From Williamwhitmania taraxaci (GTDB lineage: Bacteria > Bacteroidota > Bacteroidia > Bacteroidales > Williamwhitmaniaceae), in NCBI RefSeq assembly GCF_900096565.1, contig NZ_FMYP01000010.1, positions 16,083 to 80,082 of the forward strand: DNA of 64,000 nucleotides, read 5' to 3'. This document shows, in pieces, positions 41,657 through 51,376 of the stretch (positions are counted from its first letter, which is position 1; every line of letters starts with the position of its first letter). The position numbers were made by a program, and so were the translations under genes. Below the pieces are notes generated by a model, which saw only the letters and a program-made list of their open reading frames with translations, did no database searches and was not told the origin of the DNA.

Positions 41657-43333
41657 ATGGAAAAGAAATTAATCGAATGCGTCCCCAACTTCTCCGAAGG
41701 GGTCGACATGAATATCATTAAGCAGATCACGAACGAAATTGAAGCCGTTGATGGCGTAAAACTCATCGACGTGGATCCCGGCCAAGCCACGAACCGTACC
41801 GTGGTAACCTTCGTGGGAACTCCCGATGAGGTTATTGAGGCTGCTTTTCGAGCTGTGAAGAAGGCGAGTGAGCTTATTGATATGAGCAAGCATAAAGGAG
41901 CGCACCCACGCTTCGGTGCCACCGATGTTTGTCCTCTTGTGCCGGTAGCTAATATTACCATGGAGGAAACGGTGATCTACGCGCACAAACTTGCCGAGCG
42001 GATTGGAAAAGAACTTCAGTTCCCTGTTTATTGCTACGAGAGTGCCGCCTTATCCGCTCCGCGGAAGAATTTGGCATATTGTAGATCAGGTGAGTATGAA
42101 GGGTTGGCCGATAAGTTGTCCAAACCCGAGTGGAAGCCTGATTTTGGTCCGGCTAAATTTGTTCCAAGAACCGGTGCAATTGCGGTGGGGGCTCGAAATT
42201 TCCTTATTGCGGTAAATTTCAACCTAAATACGACCTCTACGCGTCGTGCCAATGCAATTGCTTTCGATGTTCGGGAGAAAGGACGTCCTGTTCTTGAGGC
42301 CGGAAAGAAGAAACTGGATGATAAGGGCAATGAGGTTTACGCGCCAGGTACACTGCCCGGAACCAAAGCCATTGGTTGGTTTATCGATGAGTATGGTGTT
42401 GCTCAGGTCTCCATGAATATTACTGATATTATTCAAACACCGCTTCATATTGCCTTCGACGAGGTGTGCCGTAAGGCCGATGCTCGCGGTATTCGGGTAA
42501 CGGGAACGGAGATAGTGGGATTAGTGCCCCTCAGTGCTATTTTGGAGGCAGGTAAATACTTCCTCAAAAAACAAAGTCGCTCTACAGGTATATCGAATGA
42601 GGAGATCATTAAGATTGCTGTAAAGTCGATGGGATTGGACGAGCTTTATGCTTTCGACCCGAAGAAGAAGATCATCGAGTACATATTAGAGGATGGAGGC
42701 AAAAAGAAACTCATCGATATGAATCTGGTTGCCTTTGCCAACGAAACTGCTTCTGAGTCGCCTGCACCTGGTGGTGGATCTATTGCTGCATATATGGGTG
42801 CTATGGGAGCTGGTTTAGGTACTATGGTGGCAAATCTTTCGTCGCACAAAGCTGGATGGGATGAGCGTTGGGAAGAGTTCTCCGTATGGGCCGATAAGGG
42901 CAAGTATTATATGGATACTCTTTTGCACTATGTGGATGAAGATACCAACGCCTTTAATAAGATAATGGATGCTTTTTCATTGCCAAAGAAAACTGATCAG
43001 GAGAAGGCGTCGCGCAAAACAGCCATTCAGGCGGCAACCCGCTATGCAATTGAGGTGCCATATAAGGTTATGGAACTCTGCTACGAGTCGATGGAGGTAA
43101 TGAAGGCCATGGCTGAATTTGGTAATCCAAACTCGGTTACCGATGCAGGGGTAGGAGCACTTGCCGCTCGATCGGGCGTTTTTGGAGCATTTCTGAACGT
43201 AAAAATCAACTCCGCAAGCCTCGATGACAAGGCATATGTCGACAAAATCCTCGCCAGTGGTCAAAATATTTTAGAAAAGACCATAATACTTGAAGAGGAG
43301 ATATTGGCAATAGTCGAAGGTAAGATTAGGTGA
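41657..43333 (+). CDS. ftcD: Bifunctional glutamate formimidoyltransferase / formimidoyl-THF cyclodeaminase
   Basis: A 558-aa fusion. The N-terminal part (about 1-325) is formiminotransferase, which transfers the formimino group of formiminoglutamate to tetrahydrofolate; it starts with E-C-V-P-N-F-S-E-G. The C-terminal part (about 345-558) is cyclodeaminase, with E-S-P-A-P-G-G-G-S-I-A-A-Y near its start, giving methenyl-THF and ammonia. This is the vertebrate-style two-domain arrangement, also frequent in Bacteroidota. It ends in a strong terminator and completes the histidine-to-glutamate route begun by hutI. Confidence 0.96.
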   Translation: MEKKLIECVPNFSEGVDMNIIKQITNEIEAVDGVKLIDVDPGQATNRTVVTFVGTPDEVIEAAFRAVKKASELIDMSKHKGAHPRFGATDVCPLVPVANITMEETVIYAHKLAERIGKELQFPVYCYESAALSAPRKNLAYCRSGEYEGLADKLSKPEWKPDFGPAKFVPRTGAIAVGARNFLIAVNFNLNTTSTRRANAIAFDVREKGRPVLEAGKKKLDDKGNEVYAPGTLPGTKAIGWFIDEYGVAQVSMNITDIIQTPLHIAFDEVCRKADARGIRVTGTEIVGLVPLSAILEAGKYFLKKQSRSTGISNEEIIKIAVKSMGLDELYAFDPKKKIIEYILEDGGKKKLIDMNLVAFANETASESPAPGGGSIAAYMGAMGAGLGTMVANLSSHKAGWDERWEEFSVWADKGKYYMDTLLHYVDEDTNAFNKIMDAFSLPKKTDQEKASRKTAIQAATRYAIEVPYKVMELCYESMEVMKAMAEFGNPNSVTDAGVGALAARSGVFGAFLNVKINSASLDDKAYVDKILASGQNILEKTIILEEEILAIVEGKIR

Positions 43334-43366
43334 AAATATACTGATAATTAACGTAATAAATAATTT

Positions 43367-43403
43367 AAAGGAGAGGGCTTAAAGGCTCTCTCCTTTTTTT
43401 TTT
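43367..43403 (+). terminator. Rho-independent terminator after ftcD
   Basis: AAAGGAGAG pairs with CTCTCTCCTTT around a short loop, followed by ten T (43394-43403). It lies about 35 bp past the ftcD stop. Confidence 0.9.
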
Positions 43404-43444
43404 GTTATTTATTTCTTGTTTAAGCTAAAAATTCTTAAAAAATA

Positions 43445-43476
43445 GTTGATATAGTAACCTCGAATAACTAAATTGG
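43445..43476 (+). promoter_or_regulatory. Predicted promoter of the SusC/SusD operon
   Basis: TAAATTGG (43469-43476) resembles the TAnnTTTG -7 element with one mismatch, and GTTG (43445-43448) sits 20 bp before it as a -33 candidate. It is the only reasonable pair between the ftcD terminator and the susC start. Confidence 0.35.
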
Positions 43477-43517
43477 ACGTGTGAAAATTGCCTTAATACA
43501 AACCTAAAACTTAATCT

Positions 43518-46500
43518 ATGAAACGATTATCAGCTCTTCTTGCCTTGCTGATGCTTGTTACGCTCTTCGTGCAAGCACAACAGAGGCAAGTTACTGGAAC
43601 TGTTACAGGTTCTGACGATGGGAAAGCACTTCCTGGCGTTTCTATCCAAGTAAAAGGAACCACTTCGGGTGGAACTACCGACATGGATGGTAAATTTAGT
43701 ATTACAGTGCCAGACGGTTCTGGAACACTAGTATTTAGATTCGTTGGTTACAAACAACAAGAAACTGTTGTTGGTGACCGCACAATTGTTAATGTAATTC
43801 TTGAAACCGAATCATTAAAGGTTGAAGAAGTTGTTGTTACAGCTCTCGGTATTTCTCGGGCAAAGAAGGCTCTAGGTTATGCCGTTCAAGATGTACAAGG
43901 TGATGATCTTACAAAGGTAAGGTCAACCAACGTTGTAAGTTCGCTCACTGGACGTCTTGCTGGTGTGCAAATTAGTACTGCTTCTGGCCAAATGGGCGGC
44001 GGTGCAAAAATTAATATTCGCGGTAACACATCTTTCACTGGCTCAAACCAACCTCTATTTGTAATTGACGGTATTCCTTTGGATAACTCCGACTTTTCTT
44101 ATGGAGCAACTGGAGGTGGCGGTTACGACTTTGGTAACTTAGCTCAAGACATTAATCCAGACGACATCGAGTCTGTTTCTGTTCTTAAGGGAGCTAGTGC
44201 TTCTGCTCTTTATGGTTCTCGTGCGGCTAACGGTGTTGTAATGATTACAACAAAGAAATCAAAGAACGAAGAGAAAAAGACCATTGGTGTTTCTGTTAAT
44301 TCTAGTCTCACGCTAGATAAAATCTCTATTATTCCTCAGTATCAAAAGGAATATGGTGGAGGTAGTATCCTTGGTGGAACTGATGGATTTGATCAAGTTG
44401 CTATAGGTGGTAAAACTTATAATATTGTTGACTATGCAACTGACGAAAGTTGGGGGCCAAAATATGATGCAAATATTAAGTATCTGCCATTTAATGCGTT
44501 CGACTCTTGGGATACTGAAAATTATTTGGTTGAAAAACCATGGCTTTATCCTAAAAACGACTACAATTATTTCTTTAAAACTGCCGTTACCAATACCAAC
44601 AACGTATCAATGACGGCAGGTGACCAGAATAGCACATTTAGGTTGTCATACACCAACATGAACTCTACTGGTAATTATGCAAAAAGTGAACTTAAAAGGA
44701 ATACTTTGAGTTTTAATGTAACTCATAAGCTTCATAAGTCTGTTGAAGGTTGGGCTAATGCTAACTATGTTGTGAACGACGCTGTAGGTCGTCCAGAAAC
44801 TGGTTATGGCGATAGGAACCCAGTTCAAAAAATGTGGCAATGGATTCACACCTCTATTGACTATAAGGATCTTGAGGCTTGGCAAAATCCTGATGGAACT
44901 CAACGTCCATGGAATAGAACTGCTTGGAATGACGGTGCAGTAAACTATACCGATAACCCATATTGGAGCCGTTACAAGAACTACGAAACTGACCGTCGTG
45001 ACCGTTTTTACGGGAATGCTGGAGTGCATATTAAGTTCTTACCTTGGTTAAAGTTGACAGGCCGTGTTGGTGCTGATTACTATACTTTTAACATGCAAGA
45101 GCGTATGGCTGTTGGTTCTCAGGCTACTTCTGAATATCTACTCGATACTCGCTCAATGTCTGAAGTTAACTCTGAGTTCTACTTTACTCTAGATAAGCGA
45201 GTTATGGATGACAAAATTGGGTTGAACGCAATCATTGGTGCTAACCGCATGGATAGTCAAAAATGGAGAAGTGGTGGTGTAACTATTGGTGGACTTGTTG
45301 TTCCTGAACTTTACAATTTATCTAATTCTGCGACCAAGGCTACCTCTTATGACTATAAATCCTGGAAACGAATCAATAGTGTTTATGGAAACTTTACGAT
45401 GGATTACGATCGTTTAGTTTACCTAGAGCTAACGGCTCGTAATGACTGGTCTTCCACTCTTCCATCAGGACTGAACTCTTATTTTTATCCTTCTGTAAAC
45501 TTAAGTTTTGTTCTTTCTGAACTTTCTGCTGTTAAAGATCTCGGGTTTGTTACTTTTGCAAAGGTTCGTGCAGGTATTGCTCAAGTGGGTAATGACACAC
45601 AACCTTATAACCTCGAGAATTATTATGCAGCTGGTGCTTCTTTTGGTGATAATCCAAGGTATTCCTTGCCTACAACGCGTCCTAACTTTGAACTAAAGCC
45701 TGAAAAGACTAATTCTTGGGAAATTGGAACGGAAATGAAATTTTTGGATAACCGTTTTGGATTAGATGTTTCTTACTACTATAAAGAAACTGTCGACCAA
45801 ATTATCCCTGCACGTGTTTCGGGTACTACTGGTTTTGGTGCATTCAATATCAATACTGGTAAGATGGTTAATAAGGGTTGGGATTTAAGTTTCTCATTAA
45901 CCCCTGTTAAGGTTGCTGGTTTCCAATGGGATATTATGATAAATGCTGGTATTCTTAATAATGAGGTTGTTGAAATCGACCCATCGTTGGAGTATTTGGC
46001 TTTAGGAAATGCTCCATTTAAGGTTCAGGTAGGTGCATTCAAAGGATATAGTTACCCAATTATTTATGGAACCGATTTCGTTATGGATGCTCAAGGAAAT
46101 AAGGTAATTAGCCCTGGTGGAAACTACCTCGCTTCCGAAATTAAACCATTGGCTAATGCAACTCCAAACCTTACTGGTGGTATAACCAATACCTTTACAT
46201 ACAAAGGTTTTGATGTGAGCGTTTTAGTGGATATGCAACGTGGTGGTAATATGTATTACACATCTTATATGTGGGGTATGTATTCTGGTATTATGGAAGA
46301 GTCTGCTAAAACTAATGAGTTTGGTGTAAACATTCGCGAGGACATTGCTATTAATGGTGGTGTATTGCTCGATGGTGTTTATGGAACTTACGATCCAATT
46401 GCTAAGCTTGTTTCTTATACCGATGCTACTGGTGCTCCTTCTGCTACTCCGGTTGTAAATACTACTAGGTTAGATGGTAAAGATTGGGCTCAACATCACT

Positions 46501-46772
46501 ACGATGGACCAGATAAACAAAATATCTTCAGTACCAATTTCGTAAAACTTCGCGAAGTTCGTTTTGGATATACTGTTCCCGGTCGCTTCACTGGTCCTAT
46601 TAAAGGGCTAAGAGTATCTGCTTATGGTCGTAACCTTGCAACTTGGGGTAGAGCATCACAACACTTTGATCCTGAGTACATGCAAATGGCAGGTTCAAAT
46701 GCTCAAGGTGTTGAAGGTGGATATATTCCAAGTGTTTATACAATCGGTTTTGGTATAAACTTTAATTTCTAA
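43518..46772 (+). CDS. SusC/RagA-type TonB-linked outer-membrane protein
   Basis: A 1084-aa outer-membrane transporter. A signal peptide of about 20 residues is followed by a CarboxypepD-like domain (about 24-100, with G-T-V-T-G-S-D-D-G-K-A-L-P-G-V-S), a V-V-T-A-L-G-I-S-R TonB-box-like stretch, the plug with I-R-G-N-T-S-F and L-F-V-I-D-G-I-P, and a large barrel ending in Phe. The codons look T-ending rich, as expected for abundant proteins. It pairs with the SusD-like lipoprotein downstream for import of an oligosaccharide or peptide; the substrate is unknown, with no hydrolase or sigma factor beside it. Confidence 0.96.
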   Translation: MKRLSALLALLMLVTLFVQAQQRQVTGTVTGSDDGKALPGVSIQVKGTTSGGTTDMDGKFSITVPDGSGTLVFRFVGYKQQETVVGDRTIVNVILETESLKVEEVVVTALGISRAKKALGYAVQDVQGDDLTKVRSTNVVSSLTGRLAGVQISTASGQMGGGAKINIRGNTSFTGSNQPLFVIDGIPLDNSDFSYGATGGGGYDFGNLAQDINPDDIESVSVLKGASASALYGSRAANGVVMITTKKSKNEEKKTIGVSVNSSLTLDKISIIPQYQKEYGGGSILGGTDGFDQVAIGGKTYNIVDYATDESWGPKYDANIKYLPFNAFDSWDTENYLVEKPWLYPKNDYNYFFKTAVTNTNNVSMTAGDQNSTFRLSYTNMNSTGNYAKSELKRNTLSFNVTHKLHKSVEGWANANYVVNDAVGRPETGYGDRNPVQKMWQWIHTSIDYKDLEAWQNPDGTQRPWNRTAWNDGAVNYTDNPYWSRYKNYETDRRDRFYGNAGVHIKFLPWLKLTGRVGADYYTFNMQERMAVGSQATSEYLLDTRSMSEVNSEFYFTLDKRVMDDKIGLNAIIGANRMDSQKWRSGGVTIGGLVVPELYNLSNSATKATSYDYKSWKRINSVYGNFTMDYDRLVYLELTARNDWSSTLPSGLNSYFYPSVNLSFVLSELSAVKDLGFVTFAKVRAGIAQVGNDTQPYNLENYYAAGASFGDNPRYSLPTTRPNFELKPEKTNSWEIGTEMKFLDNRFGLDVSYYYKETVDQIIPARVSGTTGFGAFNINTGKMVNKGWDLSFSLTPVKVAGFQWDIMINAGILNNEVVEIDPSLEYLALGNAPFKVQVGAFKGYSYPIIYGTDFVMDAQGNKVISPGGNYLASEIKPLANATPNLTGGITNTFTYKGFDVSVLVDMQRGGNMYYTSYMWGMYSGIMEESAKTNEFGVNIREDIAINGGVLLDGVYGTYDPIAKLVSYTDATGAPSATPVVNTTRLDGKDWAQHHYDGPDKQNIFSTNFVKLREVRFGYTVPGRFTGPIKGLRVSAYGRNLATWGRASQHFDPEYMQMAGSNAQGVEGGYIPSVYTIGFGINFNF

Positions 46773-46795
46773 GTAATCCTAAAAGACAGAAACAT

Positions 46796-48382
46796 ATGAA
46801 ATCATTAACAAAATATGTTGGTGGTCTTGCACTTCTAAGTTTATTAACTGTAGTTGGCTGCGAGAAGGATTTTGAGAAAATCAACACCAATCCAAATAAT
46901 ACGAAGAGTGCTCCCACTCCGTATATAATGACTTATGCCCAACGCCACATTGCTTACTTTGTAAACGACGTTTGGTATAGTGGTCGTCAAGCCTCTTTGG
47001 CTTGTCAGCAATGGTCGCAAAGAAACTATACTTCGGAGGATCGTTACTCTTTTAGAGAAGCTACAATGGATGGCTTCTTTCGTAACATGTACATCTGGAT
47101 GTATAATTATCAGGCAATTATTGGCTTGAATACTGATCCTGCTACCAAGGATGCTTTTAGTATTTATGGCGATAATGCTATGCAAATTGCTACTGCTGAG
47201 ATTATGAAGGCTTGGGGTTTTCAGTTATTAACCGATGCTTTTGGCGACGTGCCTTATTCTCAGGCTCTTCAACCAGATAAGTATCCAACTCCAAAGTTTG
47301 ATGCTCAGCAAGATATCTACGATGATCTTATTGCTAAGTTAACTGCAGCTGCAACTGCTTTGCAGGGATCAAATGGTTGGGCAACTGGCGATATCCTTTA
47401 TGGAGGTGATGTGGATCAGTGGATTAAGTTTGCCAACTCACTTCGCTTAAGACTTGCCTTACGTGCATCAAAAGTAAATTCAGCTAAGTATATGCCTATT
47501 GCATTAGATGCTATTGCCGATGGTGTGTTTACTTCCAATGCTGATGATGCAATTGTTCAGTTTGCGGGAGCAGGCGAACCCAATGAAGCCCCTGTATACA
47601 ATGGCTTTATTGTTAATAAAAGAAACGACTTTACTCTTACAAAGCAGTTTGTAAACCTAATGAAAGGTTTAGATGATGCAGCCAAGGGTTTTGTTAATCC
47701 GCTTAATGGAATTGTAGACCCGCGTTTGGCTGTTTATCGCGGTCCTTGGGCTAGTAATGCTACAAGAGTCGGAATACCATACGGAATGAGCGATGCAGAA
47801 ACAAAGCAATATGTTACTGCAAATTCTGTAATTAATTTGCGTCCTTCGTATACCCTCAGTTTGCTGCCTTACAATTTGCAACCTGATTTCTCTGCAACTT
47901 ATTTAGATTTTGCAACTGTAAGTTTTATGGCTTGTGAGGTAGAAGGTTGGAGTAGAGCAAGATTTCAAGCAGGTGTTGAGGCTTCGTTAGCAAAGCTTGG
48001 TATTACAGATCTAGCGTATGTTGCTTCTGTTCTTGCTAAGTATGATGCTGCTACTACTGATGCTCAACGTGCAGAACTTGTTATTACACAGAAGTACATT
48101 CACCTTTACAATCAGCCTTATGAGGCTTGGTCTGAGTATCGTAGAACGGGCTTTCCTAAATCTATTGTAAAACCAGGTGAAGTTACTGCCGTTGTTGGAG
48201 GAAATAATATTTTATTCACTCCTGTTAATGGTAAAGAATCTGGTAACGATATCGTGGCTCGTTTCAAATACGGTATTTCTGAGTATGTGCTAAATAGATC
48301 CAATGTTGAAGCTGCTGCTACAGCAATGGGTGGCGATGACCACAAGCATAAAGTATGGTGGGCAGGTGGCGGTTCTCAGTAA
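46796..48382 (+). CDS. SusD/RagB-type nutrient-binding lipoprotein
   Basis: A 528-aa lipoprotein with Cys22 after V-V-G. The SusD-like fold is of the group-2 type (PF12771): I-N-T-N-P-N-N near the N-terminus, A-E-I-M-K-A-W-G-F-Q-L-L-T-D-A-F-G-D-V-P-Y-S near residue 130, and a W-x-E-Y-R-R-T-G-F-P region near the C-terminus. It forms the lid of the SusC pore. The start is 23 bp after susC and a strong terminator follows, so the two genes are one operon. Confidence 0.95.
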   Translation: MKSLTKYVGGLALLSLLTVVGCEKDFEKINTNPNNTKSAPTPYIMTYAQRHIAYFVNDVWYSGRQASLACQQWSQRNYTSEDRYSFREATMDGFFRNMYIWMYNYQAIIGLNTDPATKDAFSIYGDNAMQIATAEIMKAWGFQLLTDAFGDVPYSQALQPDKYPTPKFDAQQDIYDDLIAKLTAAATALQGSNGWATGDILYGGDVDQWIKFANSLRLRLALRASKVNSAKYMPIALDAIADGVFTSNADDAIVQFAGAGEPNEAPVYNGFIVNKRNDFTLTKQFVNLMKGLDDAAKGFVNPLNGIVDPRLAVYRGPWASNATRVGIPYGMSDAETKQYVTANSVINLRPSYTLSLLPYNLQPDFSATYLDFATVSFMACEVEGWSRARFQAGVEASLAKLGITDLAYVASVLAKYDAATTDAQRAELVITQKYIHLYNQPYEAWSEYRRTGFPKSIVKPGEVTAVVGGNNILFTPVNGKESGNDIVARFKYGISEYVLNRSNVEAAATAMGGDDHKHKVWWAGGGSQ

Positions 48383-48406
48383 TCGTATTCTGTTAAACTA
48401 ATATTT

Positions 48407-48435
48407 AGAGGCTGCTTCGGCAGCCTCTTTTTTTT
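48407..48435 (+). terminator. Rho-independent terminator of the SusCD operon
   Basis: A 9-bp stem AGAGGCTGC/GCAGCCTCT with a stable TTCG tetraloop, followed by eight T. Confidence 0.95.
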
Positions 48436-48450
48436 GCCCTAACCTTTTAC

Positions 48451-48458
48451 TACCTTTA
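48451..48458 (+). promoter_or_regulatory. Candidate -7 element of the cysC-cysD-cysN operon
   Basis: TACCTTTA is one base off TAnnTTTG and leaves a very short leader before the cysC start at 48473. No well-spaced -33 element was found. Confidence 0.3.
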
Positions 48459-48472
48459 CCCCACTAAAACCT

Positions 48473-49078
48473 ATGGGAATGGTAGAGAATCTCTTTCCGA
48501 TTTTCGATAAAATGCTCTCTCGTAAACAGAAAGAGGAACAGCTTAATCAGCATGGTGTTGTGCTCTGGCTTACCGGCTTGTCTGGGAGTGGAAAAACAAC
48601 AATAGCCCTCCAGTTTGAGAAAAGACTGCATGAACTTGGATTCTTAACGCAAGTTCTCGATGGGGATAACATTCGTTCGGGACTTAATTCTAATCTTGGT
48701 TTCTCTGTTGAGGATCGATATGAGAATATTCGCAGAATTGCCGAGACGGCAAAACTCTTTGCCCAATGTGGCGTTATTACAATCTGCTGCTTTGTTAGTC
48801 CCGAAATCGAGATGCGCGAAAATGCACGACAAATTATTGGTTCCTTCGATTTTTACGAGGTTTACGTGAGCACTTCTCTTCGTATTTGCGAAGGTAGAGA
48901 TGTTAAAGGACTCTACCATAAGGCACGTGCAGGCGAGTTGAAAGATTTTACTGGAATTGATGCTCCATTTGAAGCTCCATTGCATCCAGATGTGTTACTA
49001 AACACTGAGGGTTGTTCCGTTGATCAGAGTGTTGATCAACTTTTTACCTCCGTAATTGACCGAATTAAGATAGCATAG
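48473..49078 (+). CDS. cysC: Adenylylsulfate kinase
   Basis: A 201-aa APS kinase that phosphorylates adenosine-5'-phosphosulfate to PAPS. The P-loop G-L-S-G-S-G-K-T-T lies near residue 36, followed by the L-D-G-D-N-I-R-S-G-L-N substrate-binding segment and the F-V-S-P lid; a D-V-K-G-L-Y-H-K-A motif is later. An alternative start two codons in is possible. It heads a cysC-cysD-cysN operon with gaps of only 4 and 11 bases. Confidence 0.97.
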   Translation: MGMVENLFPIFDKMLSRKQKEEQLNQHGVVLWLTGLSGSGKTTIALQFEKRLHELGFLTQVLDGDNIRSGLNSNLGFSVEDRYENIRRIAETAKLFAQCGVITICCFVSPEIEMRENARQIIGSFDFYEVYVSTSLRICEGRDVKGLYHKARAGELKDFTGIDAPFEAPLHPDVLLNTEGCSVDQSVDQLFTSVIDRIKIA

Positions 49079-49082
49079 TTTT

Positions 49083-49988
49083 ATGAGTAAGTTTCATTTG
49101 AATCATCTTCGCGAACTTGAGGCCGAATCGATTTTTGTGATTAGGGAAGTGGTGGCGCAGTTCGAGAATCCAGCCATGCTTTTTTCTGGTGGTAAGGATT
49201 CTATTGTAATGTTTCATCTCGCTCAAAAGGCCTTTTGGCCTGCAAAAGTGCCTTTTCCCCTTATGCATATCGATACCGGCCATAATTTTCAGGAAACGTT
49301 GGACTTTCGGGATAAACTGGTGGAAGAGACTGGCGTTAAGCTTATTGTTAGGTTGGTTCAGGATTCTATTGATCAAGGTCGATCGGTGGAAGAGACGGGA
49401 ATTAATGCGAGCCGAAATAAGTTGCAAACTGTAACTCTTCTCGATGGAATAGAGTCACTTAAGATTGATTGCGCCATGGGCGGAGGGCGTCGCGACGAAG
49501 AGAAGGCAAGGGCAAAGGAGCGTTTTTTTTCACATCGGGACGAGTTTGGGCAGTGGGATCCTAAAAATCAACGGCCCGAATTATGGAACCTATTCAATGG
49601 GCGAAAGAATATGGGCGAACATTTCAGAGTGTTCCCAATTAGCAACTGGACCGAGATGGATGTTTGGCAGTATATTCTATTAGAGAAAATTGCGCTACCT
49701 TCAATCTATTTCTCTCACGAGCGTGAGGTTTTCGATAGGGATGGGGTCATCTATTCTGCATCTCCATATATGCCTTTAAAGCCTACCGAAAAGGTTGAAA
49801 AGAGAGTTGTTCGGTTTCGAACCATCGGCGATATGACCTGTACCGGTGCCGTGTTGTCGGTGGCCAGTTCGTTGGAAGATATTATTGAGGAGGTGGCTGC
49901 AACCAGAGTAACCGAACGTGGATCTCGTATTGATGATAAACGGTCGGAAGCAGCAATGGAAGATAGAAAAGTAGAAGGTTATTTTTAG
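49083..49988 (+). CDS. cysD: Sulfate adenylyltransferase small subunit
   Basis: A 301-aa PP-loop ATPase. S-G-G-K-D-S at about residue 37-42 is the pyrophosphatase-loop motif, and G-G-G-R-R-D-E-E-K-A-R-A-K-E-R follows. It joins CysN to adenylate sulfate to APS. Full length; it starts 4 bases after cysC. No sulfite or APS reductase is nearby. Confidence 0.97.
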   Translation: MSKFHLNHLRELEAESIFVIREVVAQFENPAMLFSGGKDSIVMFHLAQKAFWPAKVPFPLMHIDTGHNFQETLDFRDKLVEETGVKLIVRLVQDSIDQGRSVEETGINASRNKLQTVTLLDGIESLKIDCAMGGGRRDEEKARAKERFFSHRDEFGQWDPKNQRPELWNLFNGRKNMGEHFRVFPISNWTEMDVWQYILLEKIALPSIYFSHEREVFDRDGVIYSASPYMPLKPTEKVEKRVVRFRTIGDMTCTGAVLSVASSLEDIIEEVAATRVTERGSRIDDKRSEAAMEDRKVEGYF

Positions 49989-49999
49989 ACTGAAAACAG

Positions 50000-51292
50000 A
50001 TGTTTACCAACATAGATAGCAGCAATAGTTCGACTCGTGGGTATTTGGATATGGAATTGTTACGCTTTACCACTGCTGGTAGCGTAGACGATGGAAAAAG
50101 CACCTTGATTGGTCGTTTGCTTTACGATAGCAAAGCAATCTTCGAAGATCAATTGGAGGCTATACAGCTAGCTAGCGTTAAGCGTGGCGACGATCATGTT
50201 GACTTGGCCTTACTTACCGATGGCTTACGTGCTGAGCGTGAACAAGGAATTACGATTGATGTTGCCTACCGCTACTTTGCTACCCCTAAGCGTAAGTTTA
50301 TAATTGCCGATACTCCTGGGCATATTCAGTATACTAGGAATATGGTGACTGGAGCGTCTACCGCAAATCTTGCATTAATTCTTGTCGACGGACGTAAGGG
50401 TGTGTTGGAGCAAACCATTCGACATTCGTATATTGCCGCAATGTTGGGCATTCCGCAGGTTATGTTTTGCATCAACAAGATGGATTTGGTAGATTATAGC
50501 CAGCCTATTTTCGATTCTATCAAAAAAGATTTAGAGATACTCGCAACAAAAATTGGGTTGCGCCAAGTCTGGTTTACTCCTATCAGTGCATTGCATGGCG
50601 ATAACGTGGTAGAACCATCCACGAATATGCCATGGTACACCGGCCAGCCTTTGTTGGCTTTTCTCGAAACAGTTGAGGTTGTGCGTGAGGAGTTAAGCGA
50701 AGCGGCTCGGTTTCCTGTTCAAAATGTAATACGACCGCAAAGCGATAAGTTCCACGATTACAGAAGTTACGGTGGTAGGGTTGCTGGTGGAGTTTTTCGT
50801 GTTGGCGATAAGGTTGCTGTATTGCCTACTGGACTAACCTCCACTATTGCTGCCATTGATTTTGCTGGGGATGTTTTAGATGAGGCACGTCAACCTATGT
50901 CTGTTTCTATTCGTCTCGCGGATGATATAGATGTTAGCCGTGGAAACATTATTGTAAAGGTAGGTGAGAAGCCCCGACAACAGCAGGATTTGGAGGTAAT
51001 GCTATGCTGGTTAAACGAGTTACCCCTAATTGTTGGCGGAAAATATGGGTTGAAGCATACCAGTGCCGATTTGCGATGTATTGTAAAAGAGGTGGTTTAT
51101 AAGGTAAATATAAACACGCTGGAGAAGGATTATGCCGACAAAATAATCGGTCCGAATGATATTGCTCTGGTAAAATTAAAGTTGACAAAGACTATTTTCT
51201 TTGACTCTTATCGTGACAATAGAAATACCGGAAGCCTTATTTTAATAGATGAAGGCACAAATGTTACTGTTAGTGCTGGAATGATACAGTAG
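50000..51292 (+). CDS. cysN: Sulfate adenylyltransferase large subunit, GTPase
   Basis: A 430-aa EF-Tu-like GTPase. G1 is G-S-V-D-D-G-K-S-T near residue 27-35, G3 D-T-P-G-H near 98 and G4 N-K-M-D near 154, followed by two beta-barrel domains. It lacks an appended CysC domain; the kinase is the separate cysC gene. GTP hydrolysis drives APS formation with CysD. Last gene of the operon. Confidence 0.97.
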   Translation: MFTNIDSSNSSTRGYLDMELLRFTTAGSVDDGKSTLIGRLLYDSKAIFEDQLEAIQLASVKRGDDHVDLALLTDGLRAEREQGITIDVAYRYFATPKRKFIIADTPGHIQYTRNMVTGASTANLALILVDGRKGVLEQTIRHSYIAAMLGIPQVMFCINKMDLVDYSQPIFDSIKKDLEILATKIGLRQVWFTPISALHGDNVVEPSTNMPWYTGQPLLAFLETVEVVREELSEAARFPVQNVIRPQSDKFHDYRSYGGRVAGGVFRVGDKVAVLPTGLTSTIAAIDFAGDVLDEARQPMSVSIRLADDIDVSRGNIIVKVGEKPRQQQDLEVMLCWLNELPLIVGGKYGLKHTSADLRCIVKEVVYKVNINTLEKDYADKIIGPNDIALVKLKLTKTIFFDSYRDNRNTGSLILIDEGTNVTVSAGMIQ

Positions 51293-51376
51293 AAATAAAT
51301 GGGTCTTATGACTCATTTTTTGAAAGAACCAGGACTCAATGTTATGAGTTGAGTCAAACGTATCGGAAATAGCAGG

